29,895 nucleotides of DNA from a virus: the IMG/VR virus record IMGVR_UViG_3300022839_000006, positions 1 to 29,895 of that record. The stretch is one strand, 5' to 3'. Below, piece by piece: positions 13,140-21,011 of this stretch (position 1 is its first letter; every line of letters begins with the position of its first letter). A model generated the notes under the pieces. The model was not told where the DNA came from, searched no databases, and worked only from the letters and a program-made list of their open reading frames with translations. A program made the translations under genes and the position numbers.

Positions 13140-14696
13140 GTGACAAAAGAACCTGTCGATGTTATTAACAAGGCTGTAGAGAAGATCGACGACGTCGACA
13201 AGGCCGTAAAGAAGAGAAAAACAGACAATTCAAAATTTGTAGAATTGGACCCAACCACAGCTGATGGCGGCGATCCTATTACAGAAGTGTCAATTCTTGA
13301 CGAGAGAGCCCCACTGTCTATCCAACAGCGACGTGCACGTGGAAGGACGATGAGACGGTATAAAGGGCGCATTGCAATGGCACGTAAACGCGCTGCAAAG
13401 CGTAAGGCTTCACCTGAAAAGTTAAAGACACGTGCACGTAAAAAAGCAAGAGAGATTATTAAGAATAGACTTGCAGCGGGAAAGAAATACTCAGAGATGT
13501 CCTCGTCCGAAAAAATACAACTCGATAAGAGACTTCTTAGAATATCACCCACAGCAATTAATCGGATTGCCACAAGGCAGTTGCCAACCGTTCGAAAAGC
13601 GGAAATGGAGAGACTGGCAAGGGTCCGCAGTACCGACGCATCGCCAACCACAAAAGAGAGCATTGATACGCAGTTTGACAATTTCATAAACGAAATGCGT
13701 GAGTGTCCCCCAAAGGTACATCACCGTGCATTCACTAAAGAGGGTCGGGTCAAATTTGACAGAAGATTTAAAATGTACCGTAGCAAAGAAGATAAATTGG
13801 ACGAACTGTTTGCTCAAAATTTTATTGAAGATGCTGCAGATCTGATGAACATCACAGAGAGCAAGTTGCAAAAAGACAAAGACGATCCTTGCTGGGATGG
13901 CCATGTTCAGCTTGGCACTAAAATGAAAAACGGCAAGGAGGTCCCCAACTGCGTCCCGACCGAATCTACTGATCCATATGACCGCGAACAAGGAACTGAT
14001 AGCCTTGTCAGAATATATAAGGGCGATACACCAGGTCAAAACGAAAACTATTACCAAACAGATCTCGGCTCAGATTTCACAAACCTTACAAGAGGCGATC
14101 GTGTAAGGTTTACACAACATACAATGGACGTAGTGACAGATGGTGAAAAACAGGGAACAGTTGTTGGAAGTACTGTAGAACACCTACGCGTACGCGATTC
14201 GGAAGGATTTCTATACCTTGTGCGTCACCGCGACGCACAATTAATTGAGGATTTGAATTCCATTTTTGAATCGCGTTTTAATGAGAATGTGGTAGAATAC
14301 ACCCTAATGGAAGACGATGAAGTATGTGGTGTATTTACTCAGAGCCAGATGGCCTCTTTCGAAAAGGTTGTCGACAAACTTTTTGCAAAATTTGGGATAA
14401 ACTTTGACTTTACACGACACTTCCGCGACCGGATGTCTGATATAAGAAACAACCCCTGTATCAACGTCAAAGAGCTCGCACTGATGATTAACAAAATTTA
14501 CAAAAAGAAGGTTGCAGGGGTTGACCTGTTGTCTAAACATGTGAATACTGAAGTGGTAATTAAAGACATGCAGACGGATCTTAATATGCCAATAGCAATT
14601 GAATATGATAGGTCGAGAGATGAATTGCGTGTAGTTTCAAAAACAATCATGCGCAAAAAGAACTTCCGTACACCAAATCCTGAGGTCAAAGTGTGA
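13140..14696 (+). CDS. Large basic phage protein, probably virion-associated
   Basis: 518 residues, GTG start with GAGGA upstream. Residues about 57-165 are very rich in Arg/Lys (RAPLSIQQRRARGRTMRRYKGRIAM..., then KRAAKRKASPEKLKTRARKKA), suggesting nucleic-acid binding. The middle holds DPCWDGHVQLGTKMKNGKEVPNCVP (about 250-274), a short motif seen in many hypothetical proteins of large phages. The C-terminal part has TRHFRDRMSDIRNNPCINVKELALMINKIYKK, a block I recall from marine T4-like phages. Function unknown. Late promoter and place before the leader-peptide genes suggest a structural or packaged protein. The stop overlaps the next start (GTGA). Confidence 0.7.
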   Translation: MTKEPVDVINKAVEKIDDVDKAVKKRKTDNSKFVELDPTTADGGDPITEVSILDERAPLSIQQRRARGRTMRRYKGRIAMARKRAAKRKASPEKLKTRARKKAREIIKNRLAAGKKYSEMSSSEKIQLDKRLLRISPTAINRIATRQLPTVRKAEMERLARVRSTDASPTTKESIDTQFDNFINEMRECPPKVHHRAFTKEGRVKFDRRFKMYRSKEDKLDELFAQNFIEDAADLMNITESKLQKDKDDPCWDGHVQLGTKMKNGKEVPNCVPTESTDPYDREQGTDSLVRIYKGDTPGQNENYYQTDLGSDFTNLTRGDRVRFTQHTMDVVTDGEKQGTVVGSTVEHLRVRDSEGFLYLVRHRDAQLIEDLNSIFESRFNENVVEYTLMEDDEVCGVFTQSQMASFEKVVDKLFAKFGINFDFTRHFRDRMSDIRNNPCINVKELALMINKIYKKKVAGVDLLSKHVNTEVVIKDMQTDLNMPIAIEYDRSRDELRVVSKTIMRKKNFRTPNPEVKV

Positions 14697-15748
14697 TACG
14701 TTTCAAACAATATCTTTCTGAGAGCGCTCAAGCAGCTTCTACATTTAAAGATGCGCGAAGTATTGTATCTTATATCAAGAGCGAAAGGACCAAACAAAAT
14801 TATATTGACGCTCTGGCAGCTCTTGAAATGGCAGCAGAGCAAAAAGAGATATACAACGCAAGGTTCTCTGATCACAAATCGGCCATAACACGTGGAATAG
14901 AATATGCGTACAGGACGTTGTTCGACGAAATAAAGGCTGATGTAATCAGATCAGGCCAAGAAACACATGACCTTTGGAGCATGACATCTGCAGGCGACAT
15001 CAAGAGAATAACGAAGATATTTAATAGCATGTCCCCAAAGATTTCTACAGCAGTTGCGTTCACAGATGCTGTTTCAGGAATACACGATGGTTTCAAGATC
15101 TTAAAGGGCTACGTCAAATCGGGGAAGCCACCTGCTCAGCCGAAACCAGGACAGTTCTACAAGCCTATAGCTTCTGTAGACGCAACAAAATTAGCGTTGA
15201 AGTTTATGAGAGAAGCCTCAGGCTCGTTTTCAAAAGAGTTGAAAGTAAGTGTCACTAATCAAATGATGGGCGCGTATGAAAAAATTCTTACCATTACCGA
15301 TCCAAAAAACTTGCCAAAAGATCCTAACACTCAACAAGTTGCTAATACAATCTTTATTGTAAGAGGTACTCGTAGAGATGCTACACTAGAGCTAATAGAC
15401 GGGCACAAGGCAAGAGTAACAAAATTAATTGATGATAGTGTTGCAATGGTCGTTGATAGATTCGTTGCTAAAAACTCTTCGAAGCTTGCGCTCATACTTC
15501 AGAAAAAAGACACGCCAAAGACACACAAAATTATAAAGACAAATATAAACAACGGCATGGTAGAAAATACTATGGTGTTTGAATTTAATGACGGCAGCAG
15601 TTTTGTCATTACGAGCAGTGTGTTGTTCAAGCGGAGTACAAACGGAAAGCTCTTTTTTCAATATCCAACACGTTTCCGAGACGTGAAGATGGCTGATGGA
15701 TCAGCAATGAAAGGCCCATCTGAAGAAAAAATGATTAAAGAATTTTAG
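14693..15748 (+). CDS. Hypothetical protein with capsid-targeting-like N-terminus
   Basis: 351 residues, GTG start overlapping the upstream stop. It opens MIRFKQYLSESAQA, resembling the T4 internal-protein leader MKTYQEFIAEA, which targets proteins to the prohead and is removed after Glu by the gp21 protease. The remainder is mixed alpha/beta with a Lys-rich C-terminal part (PKTHKIIKTNINNG... then FNDGSSFVITSSVLFKR) and no catalytic motif that I recognise. It could be an internal head protein or another virion component. Confidence 0.65.
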   Translation: MIRFKQYLSESAQAASTFKDARSIVSYIKSERTKQNYIDALAALEMAAEQKEIYNARFSDHKSAITRGIEYAYRTLFDEIKADVIRSGQETHDLWSMTSAGDIKRITKIFNSMSPKISTAVAFTDAVSGIHDGFKILKGYVKSGKPPAQPKPGQFYKPIASVDATKLALKFMREASGSFSKELKVSVTNQMMGAYEKILTITDPKNLPKDPNTQQVANTIFIVRGTRRDATLELIDGHKARVTKLIDDSVAMVVDRFVAKNSSKLALILQKKDTPKTHKIIKTNINNGMVENTMVFEFNDGSSFVITSSVLFKRSTNGKLFFQYPTRFRDVKMADGSAMKGPSEEKMIKEF

Positions 15749-15772
15749 AAATACATAAAAAGGACAATCCTG

Positions 15773-16306
15773 ATGATTAGATATAAGGCATACACACAAA
15801 GAACAGTTACAGATCCAACGTCCCAGTGGAAAAATACAGCTCCTGTGAAATATGCCAGACATCTCAGTATGTTTTTTGGACAACCTGAAGAATTGACCGA
15901 AAAAAGAGCTGTGTGGTACAACAAAGACGGTTTCATAAGAATAGAAGTGTTGGACGAGTTTGTTCTACACGCCTCACCAACCCCACACCACGATTATGTG
16001 TATTGCTATGTCAATTTAAAAATTCCACACGAAATGGCTGATGACCTAGCAATGAGCAGTGAAAGCATTCTTATCGACAATCTCAAGAGTGAGCTTGGTG
16101 CACGGTGTTCAAGTCTGAGCGCAAATGCAACAACAATACAATACGTAATGGATGTCGTCGAAAAAAGAGTCGTTCCATCCAAAGCAGAGTATGAAAAAAG
16201 AATTAAGTCTATGAGTAAAATGTTCGTGGATGGTGTAAAGTTCGAACTTGATTGGTGGCCCGATAAATCAGGCGACACTGATCCTGATAACCCATATTAT
16301 AAATAA
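15773..16306 (+). CDS. Hypothetical protein with short aromatic/basic N-terminus
   Basis: 177 residues, RBS AAGGACA. It starts MIRYKAYTQRTV, a looser version of the MKxFKxY leader of its neighbours, without the expected Glu. The body has FFGQPEELTEKRAVWYNKDGFIRIEVLDEFVLHASPTPHHDYVYCYVNL (a beta-rich run; first and last parts only matter) and a C-terminal acidic/Trp end (FELDWWPDKSGDTDPDNPYYK). No recognisable family. A TATAAATA octamer overlaps its stop codon. Confidence 0.65.
   Translation: MIRYKAYTQRTVTDPTSQWKNTAPVKYARHLSMFFGQPEELTEKRAVWYNKDGFIRIEVLDEFVLHASPTPHHDYVYCYVNLKIPHEMADDLAMSSESILIDNLKSELGARCSSLSANATTIQYVMDVVEKRVVPSKAEYEKRIKSMSKMFVDGVKFELDWWPDKSGDTDPDNPYYK
16298..16305 (+). promoter_or_regulatory. 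Late promoter octamer (TATAAATA)
   Basis: Perfect octamer overlapping the stop of the preceding gene and 31 nt before the ATG at 16337. Confidence 0.6.
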
Positions 16307-16336
16307 CCACAAACAACATTTAAAAAGAGGACTACA

Positions 16337-17089
16337 ATGAAAAGTTTCAAGGAATTCAACGTTACAGAGGGTCACGATCGTTACCCTGGCGATGACATGA
16401 CGCAAAAAGAACTTCGGATTGCTATTAACTCTGCAAGCAACATACTTGAAATGATCGACAACGGTGCCACAATCATGCGGTGGCAGATCAGCGCAATTGT
16501 AAAGGCATCAGACGAACTCGCATCTGTTTACACATCAATGAGTGCTGACATGGGTGATTATGACATGGGTGACGACTCTGACGAGATGGAATATGAGTAC
16601 TCCACCATGTATGGCGAAGGGTACGAGGAAGATGACATTGCGCTCGGTGGAACTATAATATACAAGCAAAACGGAATGTACAACCTTGCAAAGGCGACGA
16701 GGAAAGGTCGTGGCGTGGTTCACACGTCAACAAAAGATACAGTGCCCCTACATAACATTGTATCAACAGACCTGTCAGATTGGAATTCCTTTAAGAACAA
16801 GCCGATCAAAGAATCTACAAACGAGGCAAATAGCCCATACAGAAAAGCTGCCACTGCTTTGTGGAATGCAGCACAACCTTTTAAAGGTAGAGACCGTGAG
16901 GATCTTATGATGCATCATAAGCTTCTGCGTAGTGTAGATCCTGCCGATCACAAATCTTCTTCTGAATTCCTAAGGAATCTTGACACAGCAATGGGGGATA
17001 TTGTTAGCGACGCTGTTCATAGAAATAGCAGCAAAGCAAATTCCTTGAAATGGCACAAGGCTGCAAAAACGACGCGCATCAAGGACTGA
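16337..17089 (+). CDS. Phage protein with leader-like N-terminus and acidic middle
   Basis: 250 residues, RBS AGAGGA. The N-terminus MKSFKEFNVTEG fits the T4 capsid-targeting leader form (MKTYQEFIAEA). Residues about 24-70 (ELRIAINSASNILEMIDNGATIMRWQISAIVKASDEL) match a helical pattern recurring in proteins of marine T4-like phages. The middle (about 71-100) is Asp/Glu/Tyr/Met-rich low complexity (MGDYDMGDDSDEMEYEYST). The C-terminal part is basic. Probably virion- or prohead-associated, which is inference. The stop lies just before the start of the next gene. Confidence 0.65.
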   Translation: MKSFKEFNVTEGHDRYPGDDMTQKELRIAINSASNILEMIDNGATIMRWQISAIVKASDELASVYTSMSADMGDYDMGDDSDEMEYEYSTMYGEGYEEDDIALGGTIIYKQNGMYNLAKATRKGRGVVHTSTKDTVPLHNIVSTDLSDWNSFKNKPIKESTNEANSPYRKAATALWNAAQPFKGRDREDLMMHHKLLRSVDPADHKSSSEFLRNLDTAMGDIVSDAVHRNSSKANSLKWHKAAKTTRIKD

Positions 17090-17090
17090 T

Positions 17091-17810
17091 GTGCAACAAA
17101 TGAAGAAGTTCAGCGAATTTCAAAAAGAATGTAAATATGGCCTCTATTTAGAGGCCATATTTCTACACGAAAAAGGTACACTGGACGAGTTTGAAATTGT
17201 AGGGAGACTAAAAAGGTACTACAATTTTATCAAAGACTTTGCCCAATACGCAAAGGTGAGCATCAAGGACGTTGCTGAACTATTAAAAAACAAGAAGGTG
17301 TTTGATTTTTTCAGCAAGATTAAATTCTCTGTGGGCAATATATTCAAGAGGGTTCAATCAGGATTCAAACACTTTCAGGATCTTAAAAAAGCAATCGCAG
17401 ATTATCTCGCATCAACGAAGGTAGTAAAGTGGACCGAAGAAAAACTCAAAGATCTTGACACATTTCTGTCTAAGCATCCTAAAACGAAAAGAATGGCAGG
17501 CATCGCAGTTGGCGCAATTCTACTATACATCTGGCTGAATATGAGTTTCACAGGCGACTTTGATTATGACTTCGATCAGTCAGCATTGCTAGATGCATTG
17601 TTAGGCAAGTTTACGTTAAGTTCTATTTTTGCAGGTCCTGAAGGTGTTAAGCTGATTTCGCTATTCGTAACAGGTACGTTGTTTAGTTTTCCGTGGCCTG
17701 GTCCACAAGCTGCACTGTTCGTAATTTCCTTGTTGTACGGCCTCGCAAAAACATACAAAGTAAGAGATGTTATGGCCAAACTACAAGTAGCGAGACGAAA
17801 CGTAGTATAA
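17091..17810 (+). CDS. Membrane protein with leader-like N-terminus
   Basis: 239 residues from a GTG with AAGGA 5 nt upstream; an ATG three codons later gives MKKFSEFQKE, again like the phage leader form. Residues about 60-135 are basic and helical. Three hydrophobic segments follow: about 139-153 (MAGIAVGAILLYIWL), about 184-200 (VKLISLFVTGTLFSFPW) and about 204-217 (QAALFVISLLYGLA). It is therefore a multi-span membrane protein, perhaps acting during DNA delivery or lysis. A perfect 13-bp hairpin lies inside its first 25 codons (17133-17162). Confidence 0.65.
   Translation: MQQMKKFSEFQKECKYGLYLEAIFLHEKGTLDEFEIVGRLKRYYNFIKDFAQYAKVSIKDVAELLKNKKVFDFFSKIKFSVGNIFKRVQSGFKHFQDLKKAIADYLASTKVVKWTEEKLKDLDTFLSKHPKTKRMAGIAVGAILLYIWLNMSFTGDFDYDFDQSALLDALLGKFTLSSIFAGPEGVKLISLFVTGTLFSFPWPGPQAALFVISLLYGLAKTYKVRDVMAKLQVARRNVV
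17133..17162 (+). repeat. Perfect hairpin within a coding region
   Basis: AAATATGGCCTCT (17133-17145), loop ATTT, AGAGGCCATATTT (17150-17162). Located about 43 nt after the start codon of the membrane-protein gene at 17091. It could slow ribosomes, be an RNase site, or be an attenuator. Confidence 0.75.
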
Positions 17811-17839
17811 CAATCCTCGAAATGCGAACTAATATTTGT

Positions 17840-17847
17840 GATAAATA
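17840..17847 (+). promoter_or_regulatory. Late-promoter-like octamer (GATAAATA)
   Basis: Seven of eight bases to TATAAATA; 36 nt before the ATG at 17884. Confidence 0.4.
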
Positions 17848-17883
17848 GTGGTAACGCATACACAATAACAGAGAAGGTTACAC

Positions 17884-18018
17884 ATGTCCTACAAGAATTT
17901 TAAGATTAGGCAGGAGCGGAAAAAGAGTTCTGTTATTGAAGCGGTTGAGCCTATTATTGAAGCGGTTGAGCCTATTATTGAAGCCAAAAAAAATAAAAAA
18001 ACAAAGGGAGTAGAATAA
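17884..18018 (+). CDS. Tiny repeat-containing protein (hypothetical)
   Basis: 44 residues: basic start (MSYKNFKIRQERKKS), then a heptad repeat IEAVEPI twice plus IEA, and a Lys-rich end. The DNA shows a 21-bp direct repeat (attgaagcggttgagcctatt) in tandem at about 17936-17977, so repeat number probably varies between relatives. RBS AGAAGG. Function unknown. Confidence 0.55.
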   Translation: MSYKNFKIRQERKKSSVIEAVEPIIEAVEPIIEAKKNKKTKGVE

Positions 18019-18019
18019 T

Positions 18020-18433
18020 ATGGCTAGTTGGAGTAGAGTTGACGGTCTTGCACTTACAGGTACAGGTTCCATAACAGTAGACACAAACATCGTAACGGGT
18101 ACAGGCACAGCATTCTTAACAGAAGTTGAGCTGAATAGCCTTATTACACTTGACACAAGCGTTTTCATGGTTAAAGCAATCAACAGCGACGTTGAAATAG
18201 AAGTTCTTCCTATTGCTGAAGTCGGCCTTGCGGCACAAGCTGTACTGCTTTCACAGGCACCAAAGTACTTGCCAGTGACACAGATTGACAATGTACTGTA
18301 CGTTGAAGTGGATGAGATTAGTGCTCTCACGCGTGCCGATGGCATTAAGACACCTGGTTGGACGTTGTATGAGGAATATGGAGACGGACGCAAACGCGTT
18401 GAAACTCTAGTTGCGATGAAGTCGACCACGTAA
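18020..18433 (+). CDS. Probable phage structural protein
   Basis: 137 residues, RBS GGGAG. The N-terminal block GTGSITVDTNIVTGTGTAFLTEV is the Gly/Thr-rich beta pattern (v.GtGT.F.te) seen in many virion structural proteins of large phages. The end DGIKTPGWTLYEEYGDGRKRVETLVAMKS matches a conserved ending I recall from T4-like marine phages. Beta-rich, no enzyme motif. Probably a head, neck or baseplate part; I cannot say which. Confidence 0.65.
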   Translation: MASWSRVDGLALTGTGSITVDTNIVTGTGTAFLTEVELNSLITLDTSVFMVKAINSDVEIEVLPIAEVGLAAQAVLLSQAPKYLPVTQIDNVLYVEVDEISALTRADGIKTPGWTLYEEYGDGRKRVETLVAMKSTT

Positions 18434-18439
18434 TACAAC

Positions 18440-18814
18440 ATGATCTTAAATGATGGAACCTTTCTAATATACGCAATGAACTGTTATGACAATCCTTCGT
18501 GTCATGACATAGCTGAGTTTGAAGAAGACCTGAAACGCTTTCAGTACCTTCGCAAGTTATTTAATCGCTACAAACAATTTGGCGAGTTGCGTGAAAGGCT
18601 TATCCTAAACCACTTGATCGTTTTGTATAACGTGTTTGGTCCAAAGACTACGGATATGTTGTTCATGAAACTCGAAGGATATCATGAACATTTAAACCCT
18701 TTTGTTGATTACTTGAACTACACCACACATCAAGTAGTATACAACGGCAAAGTAATAGACATAGAGAAGATTGAAAACAATCTTCTAATTGAAAACACGT
18801 TGCGGAGAATATAA
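18440..18814 (+). CDS. Conserved small phage protein
   Basis: 124 residues, beginning MILNDGTFLIYAMNCYDNPSC, then EEDLKRFQYLRKLFNRY and GELRERLILNHLIVLYNVFGP. I recognise this arrangement as a conserved hypothetical in many T4-like and other large marine phages. All-helical after the first strand. It sits in a tight string with the 40-aa ORF (18817) and the 193-aa protein (18939), a neighbourhood that probably belongs to morphogenesis. Function unknown. Confidence 0.7.
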   Translation: MILNDGTFLIYAMNCYDNPSCHDIAEFEEDLKRFQYLRKLFNRYKQFGELRERLILNHLIVLYNVFGPKTTDMLFMKLEGYHEHLNPFVDYLNYTTHQVVYNGKVIDIEKIENNLLIENTLRRI

Positions 18815-18816
18815 AA

Positions 18817-18939
18817 ATGGACATTAAGAGACAGATAGAAAACGCCCTTGACAAAAAACTGAACGACCAAATCTTTCAATTTCAAAAACAGATCACAAGA
18901 TTTGGTCGTTCAAAATTCGTCCTAGATTGTAATATCTGA
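18817..18939 (+). CDS. Tiny conserved-looking ORF (40 aa)
   Basis: MDIKRQIENALDKKLNDQIF..., helical and charged, ending KFVLDCNI. It begins 2 nt after the previous stop and its TGA overlaps the next ATG (TGATG), filling the gap between two real genes exactly. This coupling is the main evidence. No function recognised. Confidence 0.55.
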   Translation: MDIKRQIENALDKKLNDQIFQFQKQITRFGRSKFVLDCNI

Positions 18940-19520
18940 TGGTTGATCTTTTCCTTGTATATTCATTTATTCGTAGACTGTCCACACCTTTTGATGAGTG
19001 GACAGCATATGACCTTGGCATAATAGACGCTGATGGCAAAGTATTAATCAAACGAAAAGATCTCAGGCGACAAGAAGAGCGCAACGCTTTTGGCGTGTTT
19101 GATCTTATGGTTTTAAACTTGAAAAAGCTCCTGGAAAAGGTTCCAGGAGGTAAGACACGTCTTGCATCTTACGCTGCAGCTTTGTTTCTACTTCGCGAAT
19201 GGAACCACTTCACAAAAAATTCGCTCCTAAACGAATCTGTATCAGACGCACAACTGCTAAAGTCCTTAGACTTCTTCATTCTAGAGCATAACTCTATTAT
19301 CCACATGCTCGACAACGATGACAACAGCATAAATGAGGATCTGAACACTTTTTTTGAGCAAAGATTCAAAGAAGAGGGAATGACTGCAGGATCAGGTGCG
19401 ATCGCAGGAATAGGTGTGGGTGCTCAAGGGGAACCAGGATTAACAAAGGCACAACAAACACACTACAAGAGCGGAAACAAAAAAAAGAAAAATCTTAGAG
19501 ACATTATAGGTATCACATGA
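18939..19520 (+). CDS. Conserved phage protein, helical
   Basis: 193 residues. The N-terminal block FLVYSFIRRLSTPFDEWTAYDLGIIDADGKVL is followed by FGVFDLMVLNLKKLLEKVPGGKTRLASYAAALFLLREWNHF, a pattern I recall as conserved in many marine tailed phages. The C-terminal part has a Gly-rich linker (GSGAIAGIGVGAQGEPGL) and a basic end (GNKKKKNLRDIIGIT). No enzymatic motif. The stop overlaps the endolysin ATG (ATGA). Confidence 0.7.
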   Translation: MVDLFLVYSFIRRLSTPFDEWTAYDLGIIDADGKVLIKRKDLRRQEERNAFGVFDLMVLNLKKLLEKVPGGKTRLASYAAALFLLREWNHFTKNSLLNESVSDAQLLKSLDFFILEHNSIIHMLDNDDNSINEDLNTFFEQRFKEEGMTAGSGAIAGIGVGAQGEPGLTKAQQTHYKSGNKKKKNLRDIIGIT

Positions 19521-20365
19521 TAACATTGCAACAATTCAAAAAAACCATTCCAACCAACAAAGAACCAGAGTTGTGGTTCCCTATAGTGGTTGATTTTTTT
19601 AATAGGTACGATATTAACACTCCTAACAGGATTGCCGGATTCATGGCACAATGTGGTCACGAATCATGTGATTTTACAGCACTTGAAGAAAATCTTAATT
19701 ATTCAACAGGTGCTCTCAACCGTGTGTTTGGTAGATACTTTGGGGCGGGCAAGCGGAATGCTTCTGAATATGCACGCAACCCTGAAAAAATTGCAAACTA
19801 TGTTTACATGGACGAATTTAGAACTACAAGAGGAGCTCTTGGAAACACACGGCCAGGCGATGGATGGAGATTTCGTGGTGGTGGGATCAAACAACTGACA
19901 GGCAGAAGTAACTATTCTGTTTTTGCTAAAGATGTAGGAATGTCTCCTGAAGAGGCTGCTGATTACGTTAGAACAAAACAAGGCGCTCTTGAATCGGCGT
20001 GTTGGTTCTGGAAGAAAAACAACATTGCACGGTTTGCTGATAGAGATGATATTGATGGAATGAGCAAAGCGATTAATGGCGGATCGATAGGTATTGATGA
20101 TCGTCGTAAGCGTTATGCACGTGCTAAATTGACCATGGAATCCAATTCACAACCGTCTACAACGACAAGTGATTCCACAACGATTTCCAAAGGATCAAAG
20201 GGAGATCTTGTAAGGAGTATTCAGGCAGCCTTGAAAATTGGTGCTGATGGGGATTTCGGACCACAGACAGTACGTGCTGTTGAGTCCTGGCAACGTATAA
20301 ATAGATACACATCAAATGGTATTTTGAACCAAAAACAAATCAATCAAATATTAGGGAGAACATAA
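19517..20365 (+). CDS. Endolysin: GH19 domain plus peptidoglycan-binding domain
   Basis: 282 residues. The GH19 (chitinase-19-like) lysozyme domain covers about 1-205: AQCGHES with catalytic Glu49, then ALEENLNYS (second Glu at 57/58), YARNPEKIANYVY, GDGWRFRGGGIKQLTGRSNY and a WFWKKN block. A Ser/Thr linker (about 212-225) leads to a PG_binding_1 domain (about 227-280: KGSKGDLVRSIQAALK, DGDFGPQTVRAVESWQ). It cuts the glycan strand of peptidoglycan at the end of infection. No signal peptide, so it needs a holin or other route. Spanin genes follow at 21012 and 21482, making a lysis group. A TATAAATA octamer lies inside its 3' end. Confidence 0.93.
   Translation: MITLQQFKKTIPTNKEPELWFPIVVDFFNRYDINTPNRIAGFMAQCGHESCDFTALEENLNYSTGALNRVFGRYFGAGKRNASEYARNPEKIANYVYMDEFRTTRGALGNTRPGDGWRFRGGGIKQLTGRSNYSVFAKDVGMSPEEAADYVRTKQGALESACWFWKKNNIARFADRDDIDGMSKAINGGSIGIDDRRKRYARAKLTMESNSQPSTTTSDSTTISKGSKGDLVRSIQAALKIGADGDFGPQTVRAVESWQRINRYTSNGILNQKQINQILGRT
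20296..20303 (+). promoter_or_regulatory. Late promoter octamer inside the endolysin 3' end
   Basis: Perfect TATAAATA, 65 nt before the ATG at 20368. It could give the poly-Asp gene its own late transcript. Confidence 0.45.
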
Positions 20366-20367
20366 TA

Positions 20368-20922
20368 ATGTCAATCAAACAGATAATCAAAGAAGCGATG
20401 GATAGAAATCCCCTTGCTCTTAAAGAAGCACTGGAAGCAGAACTGAACGCACGTGTCGCTGTCGTCATTGAAGCAAAAATGCAGAAAATGGAAGACGATC
20501 ATGATGACGATGATGACGATGATGATGATGATGATGATGATGACGACGATGATGATGACGATGATGATGATGACGATGATGACGACGATGACAGTATGGA
20601 CGAAGCTGTTAAGGTAATGAAGGATCTGGGCGGAAATACCAAAGCTGTTTTTGACACCGATGGCAGCATGACTCTTTTCAGTAAAGATTCGTCCGGAAAG
20701 GACATGGTAATTCTCGAGCCGAAGCAAGTGGAAATGGTACATAGTCAGCTAATGAAAAAAGACAAATCCAAGAAGGTAATAAAGGATCTGGGCGGAAACA
20801 CCAAGGCCGTTTTTGACACTGATGGCAGCATGACTCTTGTCAGCAAAGACTCGTCCGGAAAGGACATGGTAATTCTCGAGCCGAAGCAAGTGGAAATGAT
20901 ACATAGTCAGCTAATGAAATAG
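20368..20922 (+). CDS. Poly-aspartate repeat protein, possibly gp67-like prohead core
   Basis: 184 residues. The N-terminal helix (MSIKQIIKEAMDRNPLALKE... up to VIEAKMQKM) resembles T4 prohead core protein gp67 in pattern and in being followed by a highly acidic run. Residues 46-75 are 30 consecutive Asp, encoded by mixed GAT/GAC (20503-20592). Then come two nearly identical 49-residue repeats (from KVMKDLGG and KVIKDLGG, period 54 residues), each with FDTDGSMTL and ILEPKQVEM. Prohead core proteins are acidic scaffold peptides. The repeats are not part of T4 gp67, so this is a gp67-like N-terminus plus unknown repeat domain. Confidence 0.65.
   Translation: MSIKQIIKEAMDRNPLALKEALEAELNARVAVVIEAKMQKMEDDHDDDDDDDDDDDDDDDDDDDDDDDDDDDDDDSMDEAVKVMKDLGGNTKAVFDTDGSMTLFSKDSSGKDMVILEPKQVEMVHSQLMKKDKSKKVIKDLGGNTKAVFDTDGSMTLVSKDSSGKDMVILEPKQVEMIHSQLMK
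20503..20592 (+). repeat. GAY trinucleotide tract coding 30 Asp
   Basis: 90 bases of uninterrupted GAT/GAC codons. The opposite strand reads as poly-Ser or poly-Ile shadow ORFs. Likely prone to length change. Confidence 0.95.
20611..20919 (+). repeat. Two tandem 147-nt direct repeats, 162-nt period
   Basis: Copy 1 is 20611-20757 and copy 2 is 20773-20919, separated by a 15-nt linker (KDKSK). Differences are few and mostly silent, pointing to recent duplication. Confidence 0.9.
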
Positions 20923-21011
20923 TCCATTAGTCTTGATGAATTTGAGATGGGCGATTCAGAAGTCCTAAACGCTGTTTGCTGCTAATGGTAACTAAAGAAA
21001 GAATAAAGTAA

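Noticed and set aside
20503-20592. Short tandem repeat considered as CRISPR or origin iterons
   Set aside because: It is an in-frame trinucleotide tract with no spacers; explained by poly-Asp coding.
20499-20742. Minus-strand ORFs opposite the poly-Asp tract (poly-Ser, poly-Ile/Val)
   Set aside because: They are products of reading the GAY repeat on the other strand; no RBS and no normal protein composition.
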